Shown here one piece after another: positions 44,319 to 57,800 of a stretch of DNA of 64,000 nucleotides. A model generated the notes under the pieces. That model saw only the letters and a list, made by a program, of their open reading frames with translations, was not told the origin of the DNA and ran no database searches. The position numbers and the translations under genes are program-made. The stretch comes from Kalaharituber pfeilii (Eukaryota; Ascomycota; Pezizomycetes; Pezizales; Pezizaceae). The DNA lies in assembly GCA_015179045.1 (NCBI GenBank), contig WHUZ01000030.1, forward strand, positions 62,001 to 126,000. Direction: 5' to 3'. The first letter of the stretch is position 1; each line of letters begins with the position of its first letter.

Positions 44319-45127
44319 ACATGCCCTAGCAGTTGAACAAATTGGCCTCATTATATTGTGGTTAATCCCATTAAGAAAGAGTCAACGCATCCCAGCCCCA
44401 GATCCATCTACTGCTCCCTATGTACAGGGACGATCAGGTTGGATTACCCACCAGAGGGCCACCTCATATACACTTTCAGGTTACCCTTCACCATTCGTAA
44501 AAGCTTTAATCACCATATTTCTTTTCCTTGATTACGTTGTTTTGGCGGGCAAACTATTTGATATGCAACGGCATTTGGACGGATGGAGTTATGTATTGCG
44601 TTTCAAGTTTCGTTTGGTTTTCTTCACCTTGTTCTCATACCTATCCCTATTGTCAAGAGTCGGAATGTGAGGTCTTCATAGAAAAATGGCTCAATGCAAG
44701 AGGAGGAAGTTTGGATGATTATCTTGAGGCAGCAAAAGAAGGGAACGGAAAAGGGGCCAGGCCGTGGTATTTGTATATTCTTCTTGTGGGCGGTGGTTGC
44801 TACCAGGATGCGTTGCATCTCTGCCCCTGCAGGCAGCCCACAAAAGTACCTCCTCAGTAATAGCTATAGTTTAATGCGTGTAACCTGTCACATATACTTG
44901 CATTGTGCGCGCGTGTTGCAACAACAGCCGAGGTTCCGCAGTAGCTCCAGAGGATTACACATCAGGACTCCGATGCGGTTGCGAGGCTGGATGGAGCGGG
45001 TATAAATCTAGCTACTCAGCGCGCATGCTGGAGATCGAATGAGCAGCAGACGCAACAATTGACAGTGCCCGCTGCCGCCCGCGCAGCAAGAGCGCATACC
45101 GTCCCAGCATACCAAACTGTCGCAGCT
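44319..45127. other. Intergenic region, no supported gene
   Basis: About 0.8 kb between two plus-strand genes. Open frames at 44356-44670 and 44528-44860 overlap in different frames and have no domain features. Probably 3' UTR of the Red1-like gene and the promoter of the GST-like gene. Confidence 0.55.
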
Positions 45128-46471
45128 ATGCCTCCCCCTGCTGCCGCAGCTCCCGCCAGCGTCATTCTATACCACTATCCGTACAGTCCATATGCGCGTA
45201 AGGTACGGGGCCTCGCGATTTGCATACAATAGTCGCTCCTGATTGACGTGAATAATCTTACGGTAGGTTTTCTGGTACCTTCGCCTTCGCAAAATTCCTT
45301 TTACCCAAGTGGTATGCCCTCATCTGCGCCCAATCTGGTATCCTCCGTCGACTTGGCACTGACCTTTCACCCCCGCAATCCCCAGATTCAACCCCCCATA
45401 CTTCCTCGCCCTGACCTCTCGCAAAAGCTCAATATCACCTACCGCCGCATCCCCGTCGTCGCAATCGACCGCGACATTTACTGTGACACACGCCTCATCC
45501 TTCGTACACTTGAGGCTCGCTTTCCGCCCAATAGCTCACCTGATGAGAGTCTACTCGGCGTGACAGATAAAAATGCGGAGGCATGGACAAGATTGTTGGA
45601 GGAGTGGGCGGACGAGGTGTTTCCGTTTGCGGCGAAACTGTTGCCGACGGAGTTGCCATTGATGAAGGAGGGGGAGTTTTTAAAGGATAGACTGGATTAT
45701 GGATATGTAAGTATTTATTATATCTTGAGAGTTTGTGCGTATGATGTGTGAGACGGTCACTTACAGTGCGGGGATGAATGTGGAATAGAGTTTCGACCCA
45801 GATGGGTTAAAGAAAAGCCGCCCTGAGGCCCTCGCAAACTTGCGCCGGTTCTTCCATACGGTGGAGCACACATTCCTCGCGGGAAACAAGCAGTGGATAC
45901 TTGGCGGGGATAAGCCCACGCTTGCCGATATCATGGGTATGCTGTCATCCCCTTCCGACAAGCCCACACCAAAGAGATCATTAGCAACAATACGGCTAAC
46001 ACTGATACAGCAATCTGGCCCCTTCACTGGCTCACTACCCTCCCCGGCTCCCTTTCTCCCTCCATCACCGTTCCAGATTACCCTAGCACCTTCTCGTGGC
46101 TCTCCCGCTTCACGTCCCTGCTCTCTACCCTTCCGCATGCAAAGACTGTGCCGACAATTTCTGGTGAACAGGCGAAGGCAAAGATCCTTTCGCACCAGCT
46201 TAATAGCACTTGGGATATTGGAATCGATGAACACGACCCATTGGGTTTGGAAAAGGGCGAAGACGTGTTTATCGTCCCGACAGACTCTGGGACAAGGCAT
46301 CCGCAGAAGGGTAAATTAGTGGGCATAGGAGTGGATGAAGTGGCGGTGGAGGTTGTGGTGCCGGGTGGGGATGGTAAGGATGTGGTGAGGGTGCATTTCC
46401 CGAGGGGGAGGTATCGAGTCGGGAGGTGGAGGGAGTGGAGGGAAGAGGAAGGGGAGAAGGCGAAGATTTGA
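45128..46471 (+). CDS. Glutathione S-transferase-like protein, fungal long form
   Basis: Five exons (45128-45202, 45267-45311, 45386-45706, 45789-45936, 46011-46471) join in phase to 349 residues. The N-terminal thioredoxin-like domain begins VILYHYPYSPYARKVFWYLR (from residue 12), continues QVIQPPILPRPDL, and has the cis-Pro strand YRRIPVVAIDRD followed by CDTRLIL, all typical of GST N-domains. The motif near the start has Ser instead of the Cys of glutaredoxins, so a thiol-transferase activity is unlikely. The middle forms the helical C-domain (SRPEALANLRRFFHTVE, GGDKPTLADI). The last ~110 residues form an extra beta-rich extension (GIGVDEVAVEVVVPG) seen in a group of uncharacterised ascomycete GST-like proteins. 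Substrate unknown; cytosolic by absence of targeting signals. Phases agree at all junctions. Confidence 0.85.
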
Positions 46472-48078
46472 AGATGTTATATGTAGGTATATAAGAGCTG
46501 GGAGTTGGGAGGTATATCGTGACGGATACCTTGATGGAGGAAGAAAAATGGTGCATTTCAGGCTATCCTATTGCACAGGACATTAGTGTTTCTCACGACA
46601 GTTCCTTGTGATGCCCGTTAGTACCTTCTAGTTATGATGTCTTGAAGTATATCATAATTTAATGAAAACTATGAACTACATCTGCTCTCTTTTTTCTTTT
46701 TCTTTCTTTTTTTTTTTTTTTTTGTGCTTTTATCTCCACTAACCTCACGTATAAACACTTAACAATCTAGCGTCTCTGTAAATGCCAATGTTGCGTATTG
46801 AGATGAGGGTAACACTTTTTCTGCATACAGTTTTGCATCATTTTAGTTTCTGTCAGGGCTGCATGGCGCATAGCGGTGTTAGAAGCTTCTGGTGTACGAG
46901 CTACGGTATTTAAGGCCTTAGTCTTGACTCGAGACGAGGGAGAACTCTCCTACTAGGATTCGTCCTCTGTCCTTACACTTTCCCTCAAACACACAACAGT
47001 ATATATATAAATAATTTTTGATTAAGAAAAGCTCCGGTACAACATTCTTCAAAAAAGAAATAAAAAAAAAAAATTGAGGCTATTACAAGTCCACTTTCCC
47101 CCCCCCCCCCCCATACACAAAGTGTGATAAAGGCCAATGTAAATATCTTGTAGCAGTATCATTCAAAAAAAGAGGAGCAACTGAGACCGGCTTGAGTAAC
47201 CCAGTTTATTCAGAGTAAATACATGCAGTTGGGACTGATTATGACGGTATATGGATATTTCAATGCATACAGATTACTTTTTTACTGGCTGGCATTTACG
47301 AAATCGATGGGTAGAATGTGACTCGTCCATTTTTAAAAAAAAAAAAAGAAAAAATCTCTATATCCGACCCTGCGGAAGCTTCCTTTACCCCGCCTCCTCT
47401 GAACCAATTGAGGATGCAGTGCTAGTGTATTCTGATTTTCCATCGGAGGTCTTGGAACAGCAACACTTGTTCGGGAAAGACTTCTTTTAATACTGGTTGG
47501 AGTTAGTCCCTTATTAAGAGTATGATAGCCCGGATAATTTATTATAGTTTGTAAACCCACCCTCAGCCGTTAAATGTTCCCCCTTGCTTCATCATCATAA
47601 CTATCATACCCTTCTAAATAGAAAGGTAATCCGCAAGCTTATCGATACTTCGGGAAAAAAAAGCACCGAATTTGGGAAGTCTCGCAATTTTTTCAATCAG
47701 ATAAATAAAAAATGAAAATGAAATAAAATGAAATAAAATAAATCCACGCACCGTAAACTTCAAACCCAATACAAAAGTCGTAAAAAACTTGTATGATATA
47801 TATCTAGCCCATCGTTGTCCACGAGTTTTTTTTTTTTTTTTTTTTTCTCACTGCGTTTAGTTTATTTTTCTTAATTCACAAATCGTAAGATACTAACCAT
47901 ACCCCCCCCCCCCCCCCCCAATTCAGTAGTAGCAAAGCACTGCAGAGCGAACTAATCTTTTTCTTCGTTGGTTTTGTCTGGGTTTTGAGCAAGAGCATGG
48001 GTAATCAAAAGATCCAAGATTCATATATGGAAAAAAAAAAGGGGTGCGGAAATCAGACATTGTTTCTGCGAATTAAAT

Positions 48079-48112
<34 letters not shown>

Positions 48113-48677
48113 CAGTAGCAATTTTTTTTTTCCCTAAGTATATATTCCACAACGACAAAATAATAATAATAATAAGGGGAAACCTCAAGTACAACGATTC
48201 CTGTGTGCAGTAGAACGATGCCTGTGTCTTGGAGCTCGGATGAAAAATAATAAATATAATAAAATATTTGTTCCATAAAGCCTCTCAGCTTCCTAGCTAA
48301 CGGGGGGGCAACCCCCCCAAAAAAAGAATAGAAAAAATCCAAAGGATAATAATAAAGGCCAGAGAATAAATAAAATACCAAAAGAGTGTTCTATAAAAGG
48401 AAAGGGGGAGGAGGGAGAAAAACAAAAAAAAAGACAAGTAAGTAAAAGAAGAAAAAAGAAGAGAAAAGAAAGAAATACTAAATATACCAAATGAGGAAAT
48501 CAAATCAAAAAGAAAAGCGAAAAATCAATATGTATGTGTCCCTCTCCAACGATTCCCATGTCCGTTAGCCAATATTGTCCCGGAAATACCCCAACAAAAC
48601 AAGAACAGCACCAAAAATGGAAGAAAACCCCAAAAAACAAAAAGACAAAGAAAAATACCCCATATATCAACCCACCA
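46472..48677. other. Homopolymer-rich convergent intergenic region, no supported gene
   Basis: 2.2 kb between the 3' ends of two convergent genes. It contains T17 (46707-46723), C15 (47098-47112), T21 (47826-47846), C18 (47902-47919), A30 (48080-48109) and many A6-A12 runs. No coding or RNA-gene signature is present. Confidence 0.7.
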
Positions 48678-51600
48678 CTACCCTACTACCCCTTTCCTCC
48701 TCAACCACTGTGCTCCCGGCATCGCCAGCGCCGGCGGCTCCTTCGACCCCTTTTCTCCCTCCTTCTCCCTCTCTTCCTTCTTCCCTACCTCGCCTTTCAC
48801 GCTCCTCTTCGGCCTATACAACTCACTCGACGCCTGGCTCTGCTGGACCGTCGCGGCCCCGTGCCCCGTGCCAACCTGCACCGGCCTCAACTTCTGTCTC
48901 AGCGAGGGGATACTGAGCATCGTCGAGAACGGATTATGGCTTTCCCTCTTCTCATTTTCCTCCTTCCTCTCCGCTGTCTGTTCCTCGGCACCCACTTCCA
49001 CATCCTTCCTCAGACCTCCCCTCCAACTCTCCAGAAACATCATCTTCTCCATCATCGGCGACGGCCTCCGCCATAGGCTGTGTCCCTCGCCCTTGCTAAA
49101 CCTCTTCAGTTCCTCCTCTTCCGCCACCTCACTCACCTCCTTCAAATTGCCCACCGTCAACTTTGGCAGCGCCAGCACCCTCTTCTTCTTACCCCCCACA
49201 GGCGGCTTTTCGAGCACCAGCACCTTCGGCTTCCGCAACTCTCTCTCTTCAAACGGAGTGATAGTAGTAGTAGACCACAGAGACGTCGGTGTTGATTTTT
49301 GCTCCGCTGCTGCGGCCTCCACCTCGCGGCGGCGCCAGAGGCCCTCAAATGTCGAGTTTGACGTGATAGAGCTATTGGTCTCTGAGCGGATCAAGGTGCA
49401 ATCTTGCGATATTGACATGCTGCCCTCGAACGTAGGCGAGCTAGAGGCGGAGATGGTGGAAAGATCATCAATCGACGAAGGCGACGATGAGAGAGATGGT
49501 GATGGAAGGGAGTTAAAGGTGTTGCTGCGTGCGCGGGTGATTGGCTGTGACCCCCAAAGTCCATTGGTCGTAAGAGCCTCTTCTGTGGGGACAGGAGCTG
49601 GGGACATCCAGAGGAAGCCAGTGGCGACAGGGACATCGAGTGACTTGGCAGCCTTGCTCTTTGGCACAGGTGAGCTGTCGACTTCAAAGAGAGAAGGAGC
49701 TGCGATAGCAGACTTCTTCCACAATCCAACCTGCTTGCTTTCCTCAATTTCTGCCAACGTAGGTGTGATACCCTCATTATGCCAGAGCCCGGTCGGCTTC
49801 ATCTTTGGCTTCCACAAGCCAGTCGGCTCAACAATTACAACAGCATCCCTCGCCCACAAGCTGCCTGTAGCCTTCTCAACCGTACACTCGAACCTTCTCG
49901 GCGCAGTCGCGCACTTCACAGGCACCGCCTTTGTCGTCCTCTCCGCCGTCTCCTTTGCCCACAACAGCGACTTTCCAATAGGAAACCCATAACTCCCAAC
50001 CGTCTTGATCTGCCTCTTCCACAGGCCCTTCATCTCCTCATCCTTCTCCTTCGGTGCCCACAGCCCACCACTAACTTTCACCACTTCCACCTCCCTAACT
50101 CTGACAACTTTAGCCTCCACTCTCTCCGGCACTGCCGCCGTAGTCCTCCTCGCCGTCTCCCTAATCCACAGTTTCGCACTCTTCACCTTCTCAATGTCCT
50201 CCAATGATCTCAACCTCCAAGTCTCAATAGGCCTCTTCCACAAGCTCTTCTTCTCCTCTTCTTTCTTCTTCGGCGCCCACAGCCCGCCACTAACCTTCAC
50301 CATTTCCTCTGTAACTATGATCACCTTCACCTCTGTCCTCTCCGGCACTGCCGCCGTCGTCCTGCTCGCCTTCTCTCTAACCCACAGCTTCGCACTCTTC
50401 ACCTTCTCAATATCCTCCAACGACCTCAACCTCCAGCTCTCCGTGGGCCTCTTCCACAGCCTGGGCGCCTCCACATTCTTCCATTCATTTGCAGCCTTCA
50501 TACTCCACATTGGTCCCGTGACCTTTACTAGGGTCTCAGCAGCAACCACCCCCAATTTCTTCTTCTTCGCATCCACAATCCTTTCTGGCACTAGCTCTGT
50601 CACTCGCTCTGCCGTCTCTTTCCTCCACAAATTTGCGGAGGATATTACCCGGCGTGCGGGTAATTTCAGCTCCGTCGCCACCAAGCCTGCCATCTCCGCT
50701 TTAGGGACTAGCGCCGTGGGGGTCCGCAGCACTTCCACATTAGGAACACGCACGCTGCCGTCACACTTGCAGGACCTCGCCAACCAGTCGACCTCCGCCG
50801 GCAAAATGCTCTCCGCGGACTGCCACAGGGACCCTGAGACCACTTGTAGTGGGGTGTCTGCAACTCGCACAGAGAACCTCGTCAGAGGCGCCGGTGCCAA
50901 GTCCGTTGTCCTCCGCGCAGTCTCACGAATCCAGAGAGGTGCCTTGGGTGGGGCCTCAGGTAGTCGCCAGTAGTATCTTGGTCGCTGCCAAAGGAGTGTG
51001 GGCTCAGCATTCTGTTTCGACATCTCCTTGGCCCAGAGCGAGCCGGAGACGGAGGGCAGCGGGGCATTGGAGATGTGTTTGCGTATGACAGTGCATTTGA
51101 TTGGGCTGGAGGATGTAACTCGGAAGGCGGTGGAGGCGGACCAGAGGAAGGGCTGCTGAATAGGTGAGGTCTCACCCGCCGCCAATTCGGCCACGGGGGG
51201 TTCCCAGAGCCCTGCCTTCTCTTCCTGTTGCGGCTCTTCAGACAATGGAGTAACTGGGGTACTGACTTCAGTATCGGTAATAATTGTCGAGATTGGGGAA
51301 ACTATCTCAGCAGATGCCGTGGGCATTGCTGTGGGAGGCTGCCACAAAGGCCCATACACCTTCTCGAGGGGCTTGTCCGCAAGCTGGAGCTTCTTCAGGC
51401 TTGCTCTTTCAGGCTTCTTGTTCGTCGTCCTGCTGCCCGCTCGCTCCTTCGTCCAGAGCGAAACTGGCGTGTCGGAAACCTCTACCTTGAGGGATGCTCG
51501 GTGCTGCTCTGGGGCGGGGTGCTGCCACAAGAAGTGTGTGCGGATAGCCATAGAAGCGCTGTTCTGGGTCGCTGGGACTGATGGGATGGATGATAGAGCA

Positions 51601-51777
51601 GCAGCAGAGGCACGTTCGACAGCTGAGCCAGCTTGTATAGAAAACTTGTTTAAATTGGCCACGCTGCTGCTGCTGGCACTCGCGCACGGCAAAGGCGGGG
51701 CACCATGATTAACAATCGGCCGCGCACCTCCAACATCACTAGCGCTGGTCTGGACCGTTAGCGCGGGCGCTCCTGCC

Positions 51778-51838
<61 letters not shown>

Positions 51839-54800
51839 TTGGTGTCTCCCATGCTGCAATTGTCTCGGCGACCACCCCGGGGACCACCATTGCAGGCGCC
51901 AAATCAGCATTTGCGTCATCGGCTTTTGCATGCCGCGGCGCTGGGGCCGCTGGGGTCCAAAGGTAAGCCTCTGCGCCTGTTGGTAATCCCGCTTTGTAAT
52001 TGCCATCCTCAGTCAGCACGCGGCTCGAGGCTGCCAGCGCGGGCCAGAGAGGGCCCGAGACTGCGGGCAGGGCCAGGGGCAGAGGCGTGCTTGGCGTGCC
52101 CCTCCTCCGCGGGCGGGCGTCAACGCCAGGGGCGCGCGCAGGGGCAGTCCTTCCCTTGGCAGCGGCGCTCCACAGCGCGGCCCTCGGCGCCGCCTCCCCC
52201 GCCCCCACCCCCCACCTCCGCCTCCACAGCTGTGGCTTAACGCCGGCGTGCCCCGCGGCCCAGAGCTTCCCCGTGGCCTTGGCTAACGGCGCGGCGCTTT
52301 TCGGCCTCACGCGGCGGGCGCTGGCTTCAGGAACCGCACTCGTCGTGCGCGATGCCGTGGCGCTGGCCCACAGGCACACGTGCGCGCGCTCAGCCATCCC
52401 CGCCTTCGCCCACCAGGACGGGCGCCGCCACAGCTGCGGCCTCTCCTTGCTCCACAGTCCCCCGGACACCGGCGCCAAGGCCGTGCCCCCCGCGCACTCT
52501 GTCTTTCGCGCACGGAAGCCTGCGCGGGCAGCTGAGTGGTGCGTCGCGCCCCGACCCCCGCCCAGAGCTTGGCCCCGCCGCGCATCTCTTTCTCCGCTGC
52601 AATCTCGGCCAATGTCTTTGCCGCGCCGGTGATGGTCCAGAGGCCAGTGTATTTTGTTGGTTGCCACAGCGATGCGGGCTCCCTTCGCCCCGTATTCTTC
52701 CACAGAGACGTGGGGGTGATTGTCAACGGAGAGAGGCCCGGGGATGCTTTTCGCGGGAATGCGACGGTCGTCGACGCTGAACCCTCGAACAGGGGCTGTC
52801 GGAAAGTGTGATTATGGCTCCAGAGTAGCGATCCTGTCTCATGCGCCGGCTCATCAACCCTATCCCGCTTACTCCACAACAGGCTAGCCGCTGCCATTTG
52901 TTTATCGTCCACATCCTCCTCCTCCAAATCTAAGTCCTCATCATACCAAAAAGCCTCCGGACTTTCCTCCCCGCTTCCACTCTCCGATCCGTAATATGAC
53001 CCAGACGAGCCAGGAGATGCGCTTGTTGATTCCCACCTCATTTCCTCTTCAGCGATCGAGTAAAGCGACGATCGCCAGCGACCCTCGAAGCCTGCATCGT
53101 CGTCACCCACATCCGTACTGTACTCGCAATCATCATAGTCGCTGTAGTTGGAACCAGAGGATGAAGAAAAGGCTGATACTGGTTCTTGCTCTGCTCCTTC
53201 TTCCTGCTGCTGTAGTAGCACCGCTTCCTCTTCCACCTCCGCCTCCTCATCCTCTTCTGCAACCTCCGACACCGGCGACGTAATCACCACCATGATATTC
53301 GTCCTATTCACCACATCCTCTTCCTCAACAGACATTCTCCTCGACCTCTCCATCCAATTGACCACTACCGCTTCCTTCACTTGGGCGTCCTTGACATTCC
53401 ACAACTGCCCACCTACCGGCTCCGATGACCCGGGAACCGTCAACGTCTTCCTCGTCATCCTTGGCGTTTTGGCAGACAGGTCCAATTTCAAGTTGGCTCT
53501 CAGCGCAATCGGTCCCTGCTTTCCCCTTCTCTTCCACAGCGCACTAGTTTCCATTACCGTCTCTTTCGCGCTCTTTTCAACCTCCGCTTCTTCTTTAACT
53601 GGTGCCGGGACAACCTCAATCTCAACCGGTACCACTGTACCCCACAGCCCACCACATGACTCTTGTCGTCCCTCCTCTCCTCTGTCACACTTCCACAAAT
53701 CTCCTGAAACCTTCTTCAGTGCCACTTCCTCATGCCTTCGCTGCTTCACCAATGGCTGGCCGACCTCCATATTCATAATGCTGACACTGATACCTGCATC
53801 CCTCCACAAACCCTTCGCACAAATAGTTCGCACTTCTCCTCGGGGCCATAGGCCAACCATCGTATGTAATGCTGGTGTCCAGAGCTTAGGTTTTGGGTGA
53901 TGGACTGCAGGAGCGGAGCTCCAGAGGTGCGATGATGTAATGGTGGGTAATGTGGTAATAATATGCTGGCGAGTTTGAGAGCGGAGTGAGTCTGTAGGTT
54001 TAACAGTGAAAGACTTGGTTTGCTGTAGGCCAAAGGAAGGAGCGGTAACTTTTGGAGTGACACTCCAGAGGAATGACTTGGTCATTGAAACTGGAGAGGC
54101 AGCTGGAGAGGTAAATGTCTCTGCGCTCATCTTCACGGTTGCTGTTCCCCACAATCCGACACTCTCCACAGCAGGAACTGCGCGGCGCTCCTTCGACAAA
54201 ACTCTGTCACTTCCAGCCTGTGCCTCCTCTTCTTTGTCACACCTCCACAAGCCTCCTGAAACCTTCTCCAGCACCACCTCCTCATGCCTTCGCTTCTTCG
54301 CAAATGGCTGACTGACCTCCATATTCTTAACGCTCACATGGATACCTGCATCCCTCCACAAACCCTTCACATTAACGATTTTCACTTCTCCACGGGGCCA
54401 CAGGCCAACACTCGTATGAGATGCTTGTGTCCAGAGCTTAGGTTTTGGGCGCTGGGCTGCAGGGGCGGAGCTCCAGAGATAGGATGATGTGATTGTGGGT
54501 AGTGCAGTAGTAATATGTTGACGAGTTTGAGAGCGGAGTGAGTCTGTAGTTTCAACTGTGAAGGACGTCGTTTGTTGTAGGCCGAAGGAAGGAGGAGCAA
54601 CCTTTGGAGTAACACTCCAGAGAAAAGACTTGGTCATTGGAACTGGAGAGGCAGCTGGGGAGGTAATTGGCTCTATGCTCATCTTCAAGGTTGTTCCCCA
54701 CAATCCAGCACTCTCCACAGCAGGAACTGCGCGAATCTCCTTGGACCAAAGCCTGTCACTCTCAATCTGCATTTCTCCAAGCAGTCGAATAGCCGTCGGC

Positions 54801-57800
54801 CTCAAATCAATTGCTGCAGGGATTGTAACACCGGTCGGGGCCTTTTGCATTCTTGGGATCGTCCACAACCATCCACACTCAGAGGGTGTCTCGATCTGTC
54901 TCTGTGCAGTCCAAAGAAGCCCAGTCGGCGAAATCTCACTCTGCCATGCGGACAACTGCTCGCTCAATGCCGGGGTAGGGCAATACTCCATTTCTGGCAA
55001 TGGAGTCGGGCAATACACAGTCGCCGGCAGCGGTTCCACAGCCTCTTCCACATCCGAAGCAAATTCAAACTCATAATCCACCTCATCAGGATTTGGCATC
55101 CTGCCATATGCATGGACCTGAACAACCTCCATCTCACTCTCACCCTCATCCTCCAAGTCAAGCTCAAATTCCGTTCCATCCGACGCCGCCGACACCGGTG
55201 ACTCCATCGCGACCTCCGGTGCCGTCTGCATAAAATTCAAGCTGGACATTCTGTACAAACTCTGTCTTGGTTCCGGCAACTGCGACATTGGTGACACCTC
55301 ATCATAGTAATAATCATCATCCTCTTCGTCATCAGTAGTATCAATCTCGACATCAGTGATCGCTTCAGAAGGACTATTTTGGCTCCTTAGTATCAGGTTC
55401 TCCGGAACTGCTAAACTAGACTTCCACGACTGGACAGGGGCATTCTGAACGTACTTTAGCTGCGCGATGGCAAGGTGCCGTTGCCAGTTGTTTAGGGCCG
55501 TAGTATTGGACTCTGTGGTAGTGGTGGTGGTGGTGGTGGTGGTGCTTGTGATGGTAGATGTCCCGCTATATGTCTGTTGCCGGCTAACCGACGCAAGGCT
55601 CTGTGTTCTCATATTCTCCGCGTAATACATCTGTGACAGCCTCGATGACGGCCTCGAAGCCGTCGAGAGTCTGTAAGGCTGGGTTGGGGCTACTCCAGGC
55701 ACCGACCAAGTGCTACCATCCTCTTCATCCACTTCACTCACCGCCGAATTTCGTAGTTTCTGCTTCTTATCCATCCACGCCATCTCATGCGCATTCATCT
55801 CCCTCTCCAGATTCTCTAATAATGAATTCCGCCCTTCCGTCTCCTGGCTTTTCGTGCTATTTCTATTCCCGCCATTCTCCACCATCCCCGGCAACTTCCT
55901 CATCAGCCCCGCAATGTCCACCTCCCCGCTGTTCTTTCTCGCCAGGGCTGCCAGCTGCGCCTGGATCTTCTGCGAGTGTTCCCTCTCCATCGTCTCCGCC
56001 TTCCTTTGTCTCATCAGCCATCGAATTGGACTTGGCGGTGGCCTGCGCTTTGTCCCGTACTTCTTCCTGCTCTGTGAGAACGTAGGGATAGAGTCTCCGA
56101 GCTTAAAGTGCCTGAAGCCCGCACCAGATCCGCCTAGTTGAGATGCCGAAACAATACCGTTGAGCAGGAGATCGTCGAACTTCTGGCTAAGCCTCTGCTC
56201 CACCTGTGCGATCCTTTCATCTTCAAGGTACTCGTCGGCTCTGCTAGAGAGCTCCGACTCGATGTATACATTGTCGGAGATGTTCGATGCCGTGTCGCTG
56301 GAGTCGTGAATAGAGTATTCCTCTCCGCTCATGATTTCCGCGTCTCTTTCCTGCTCCTCGTCATCGCTTCTGATCATGTCCTCCGCCTCGCTCTGCGTCT
56401 TCTCGGACTCGCCATGCTCGTCAAAGTCGGAATCATATTGCACGAGCTCTGGGCTACCATTGAGACTGAGGGTTGGTGGTGTTTGCGTCACTGCTTTGTT
56501 CTGTGTTGAGGAGCCTGCGGCTGCATTCCACTCGTGATATCCCTCAGGTCGCGCAACAATATCAGACAAGTTAACACTCGTATCGCTGAGCTCTGAGATT
56601 GATGCGGTGGATGTTGAGGCTATGGTGTTTGATCGCCTTCGAGGACGATGTATCGAAACCAATTGAGGTCCGCCTCGCGCTTTGCCGACACTCTGGACCC
56701 ACGCTCTCGCGGTGGCGTATCCTTCATCACTGAGTCCGCTGCCCCGGCTATTGAATGAATGCTGCTCATTGATGCTGCTCATTCGTCTATCCGACTTTGG
56801 TGGAACTGGAGGTGGGACTGGAGCGAAGGCGCTGGTTCTCTTTGTATCAATAACTGGGCGTTGTGCTGGTTTGCTTTCCAATGAATGAGATGGAGGACGA
56901 GTTTCGACCTCCTTAGCCTGTGAGTCCGTGAGCTTGGGACGAATATCATCTTCTGTAGGGTGTGGCAGTGGTTTCGGAGGCTCGATAGAAGTCCATTGCA
57001 GCGGCGCAGACTTCATTCCCCTGACTTCCGCCCTTTCCTTTGTAGGAATCGGGGGCAATGGCACATCTGGAGGCGGCAAGACCGGCGGCCCATTCAACGG
57101 ATTCGACTTTGTCTTCCTATGCGCACTTGACCGGATCGCTCCCTGTTCTGGAGAAGCAGATGCAGGCCACAGCGACCTTGGTCTCTTCGATGCCAACTCT
57201 ATGCTCTTCTTCCTATACATAATCGGGGTTAAAATCCGTGGGGATTCGTCCGCAACTGGCTGGGTAGTAATTAAGCGGCTCGGGAGATGCGAATTCCTTG
57301 GACTGCGCCTGATCACGTTCCCCGAACTCGACATCACAGAACTCGAGGTTGCCAATACAGCAGCACCATTATCTTTTTCATACTGATTTACGGAGAGGTA
57401 GCTTTCCGGGCTGAGGATAGACCTGACGAGCGCCGGATCATCGTACGTAATCTGATTGACAAACATCACAGTCTCCTCTTTCTGCGCCTGTAATTCTGCG
57501 TAAATATCCGGTTTCGGAATGTCCACATTGAGCGTTGCAAGCTTGGGAGCACGCGGATAAGGTAGCGGGATAAATTCGTGGCTCTGGTGTGCTGTGTACC
57601 GGCTGTCATCGCTGAAGGTAGAGCGCGAATAGGTACCACGGGCTGCGTTATATTCCCGGCTCAAATCTTGTTCCGAGTCGTGTTTCTCAACAGGTGGTGA
57701 GGGAGCTGGCGGCATCGCAGTTGTTGATATGACACTCGCTTTGCTAGACTCGTGGGTCAGGGTAACTTCCTTGCGCATCATACCTGTCGCCCGCTCGGTC

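Noticed and set aside
44356..44860. Overlapping open frames after the Red1-like gene
   Set aside because: Frames overlap each other and lack conserved motifs; more likely 3' UTR and intergenic DNA.
48868..50973. Long plus-strand open frames (374 and 322 codons)
   Set aside because: They mirror the repetitive codons of the LW-repeat gene on the opposite strand; the regular repeat pattern is seen only in the minus-strand translation.
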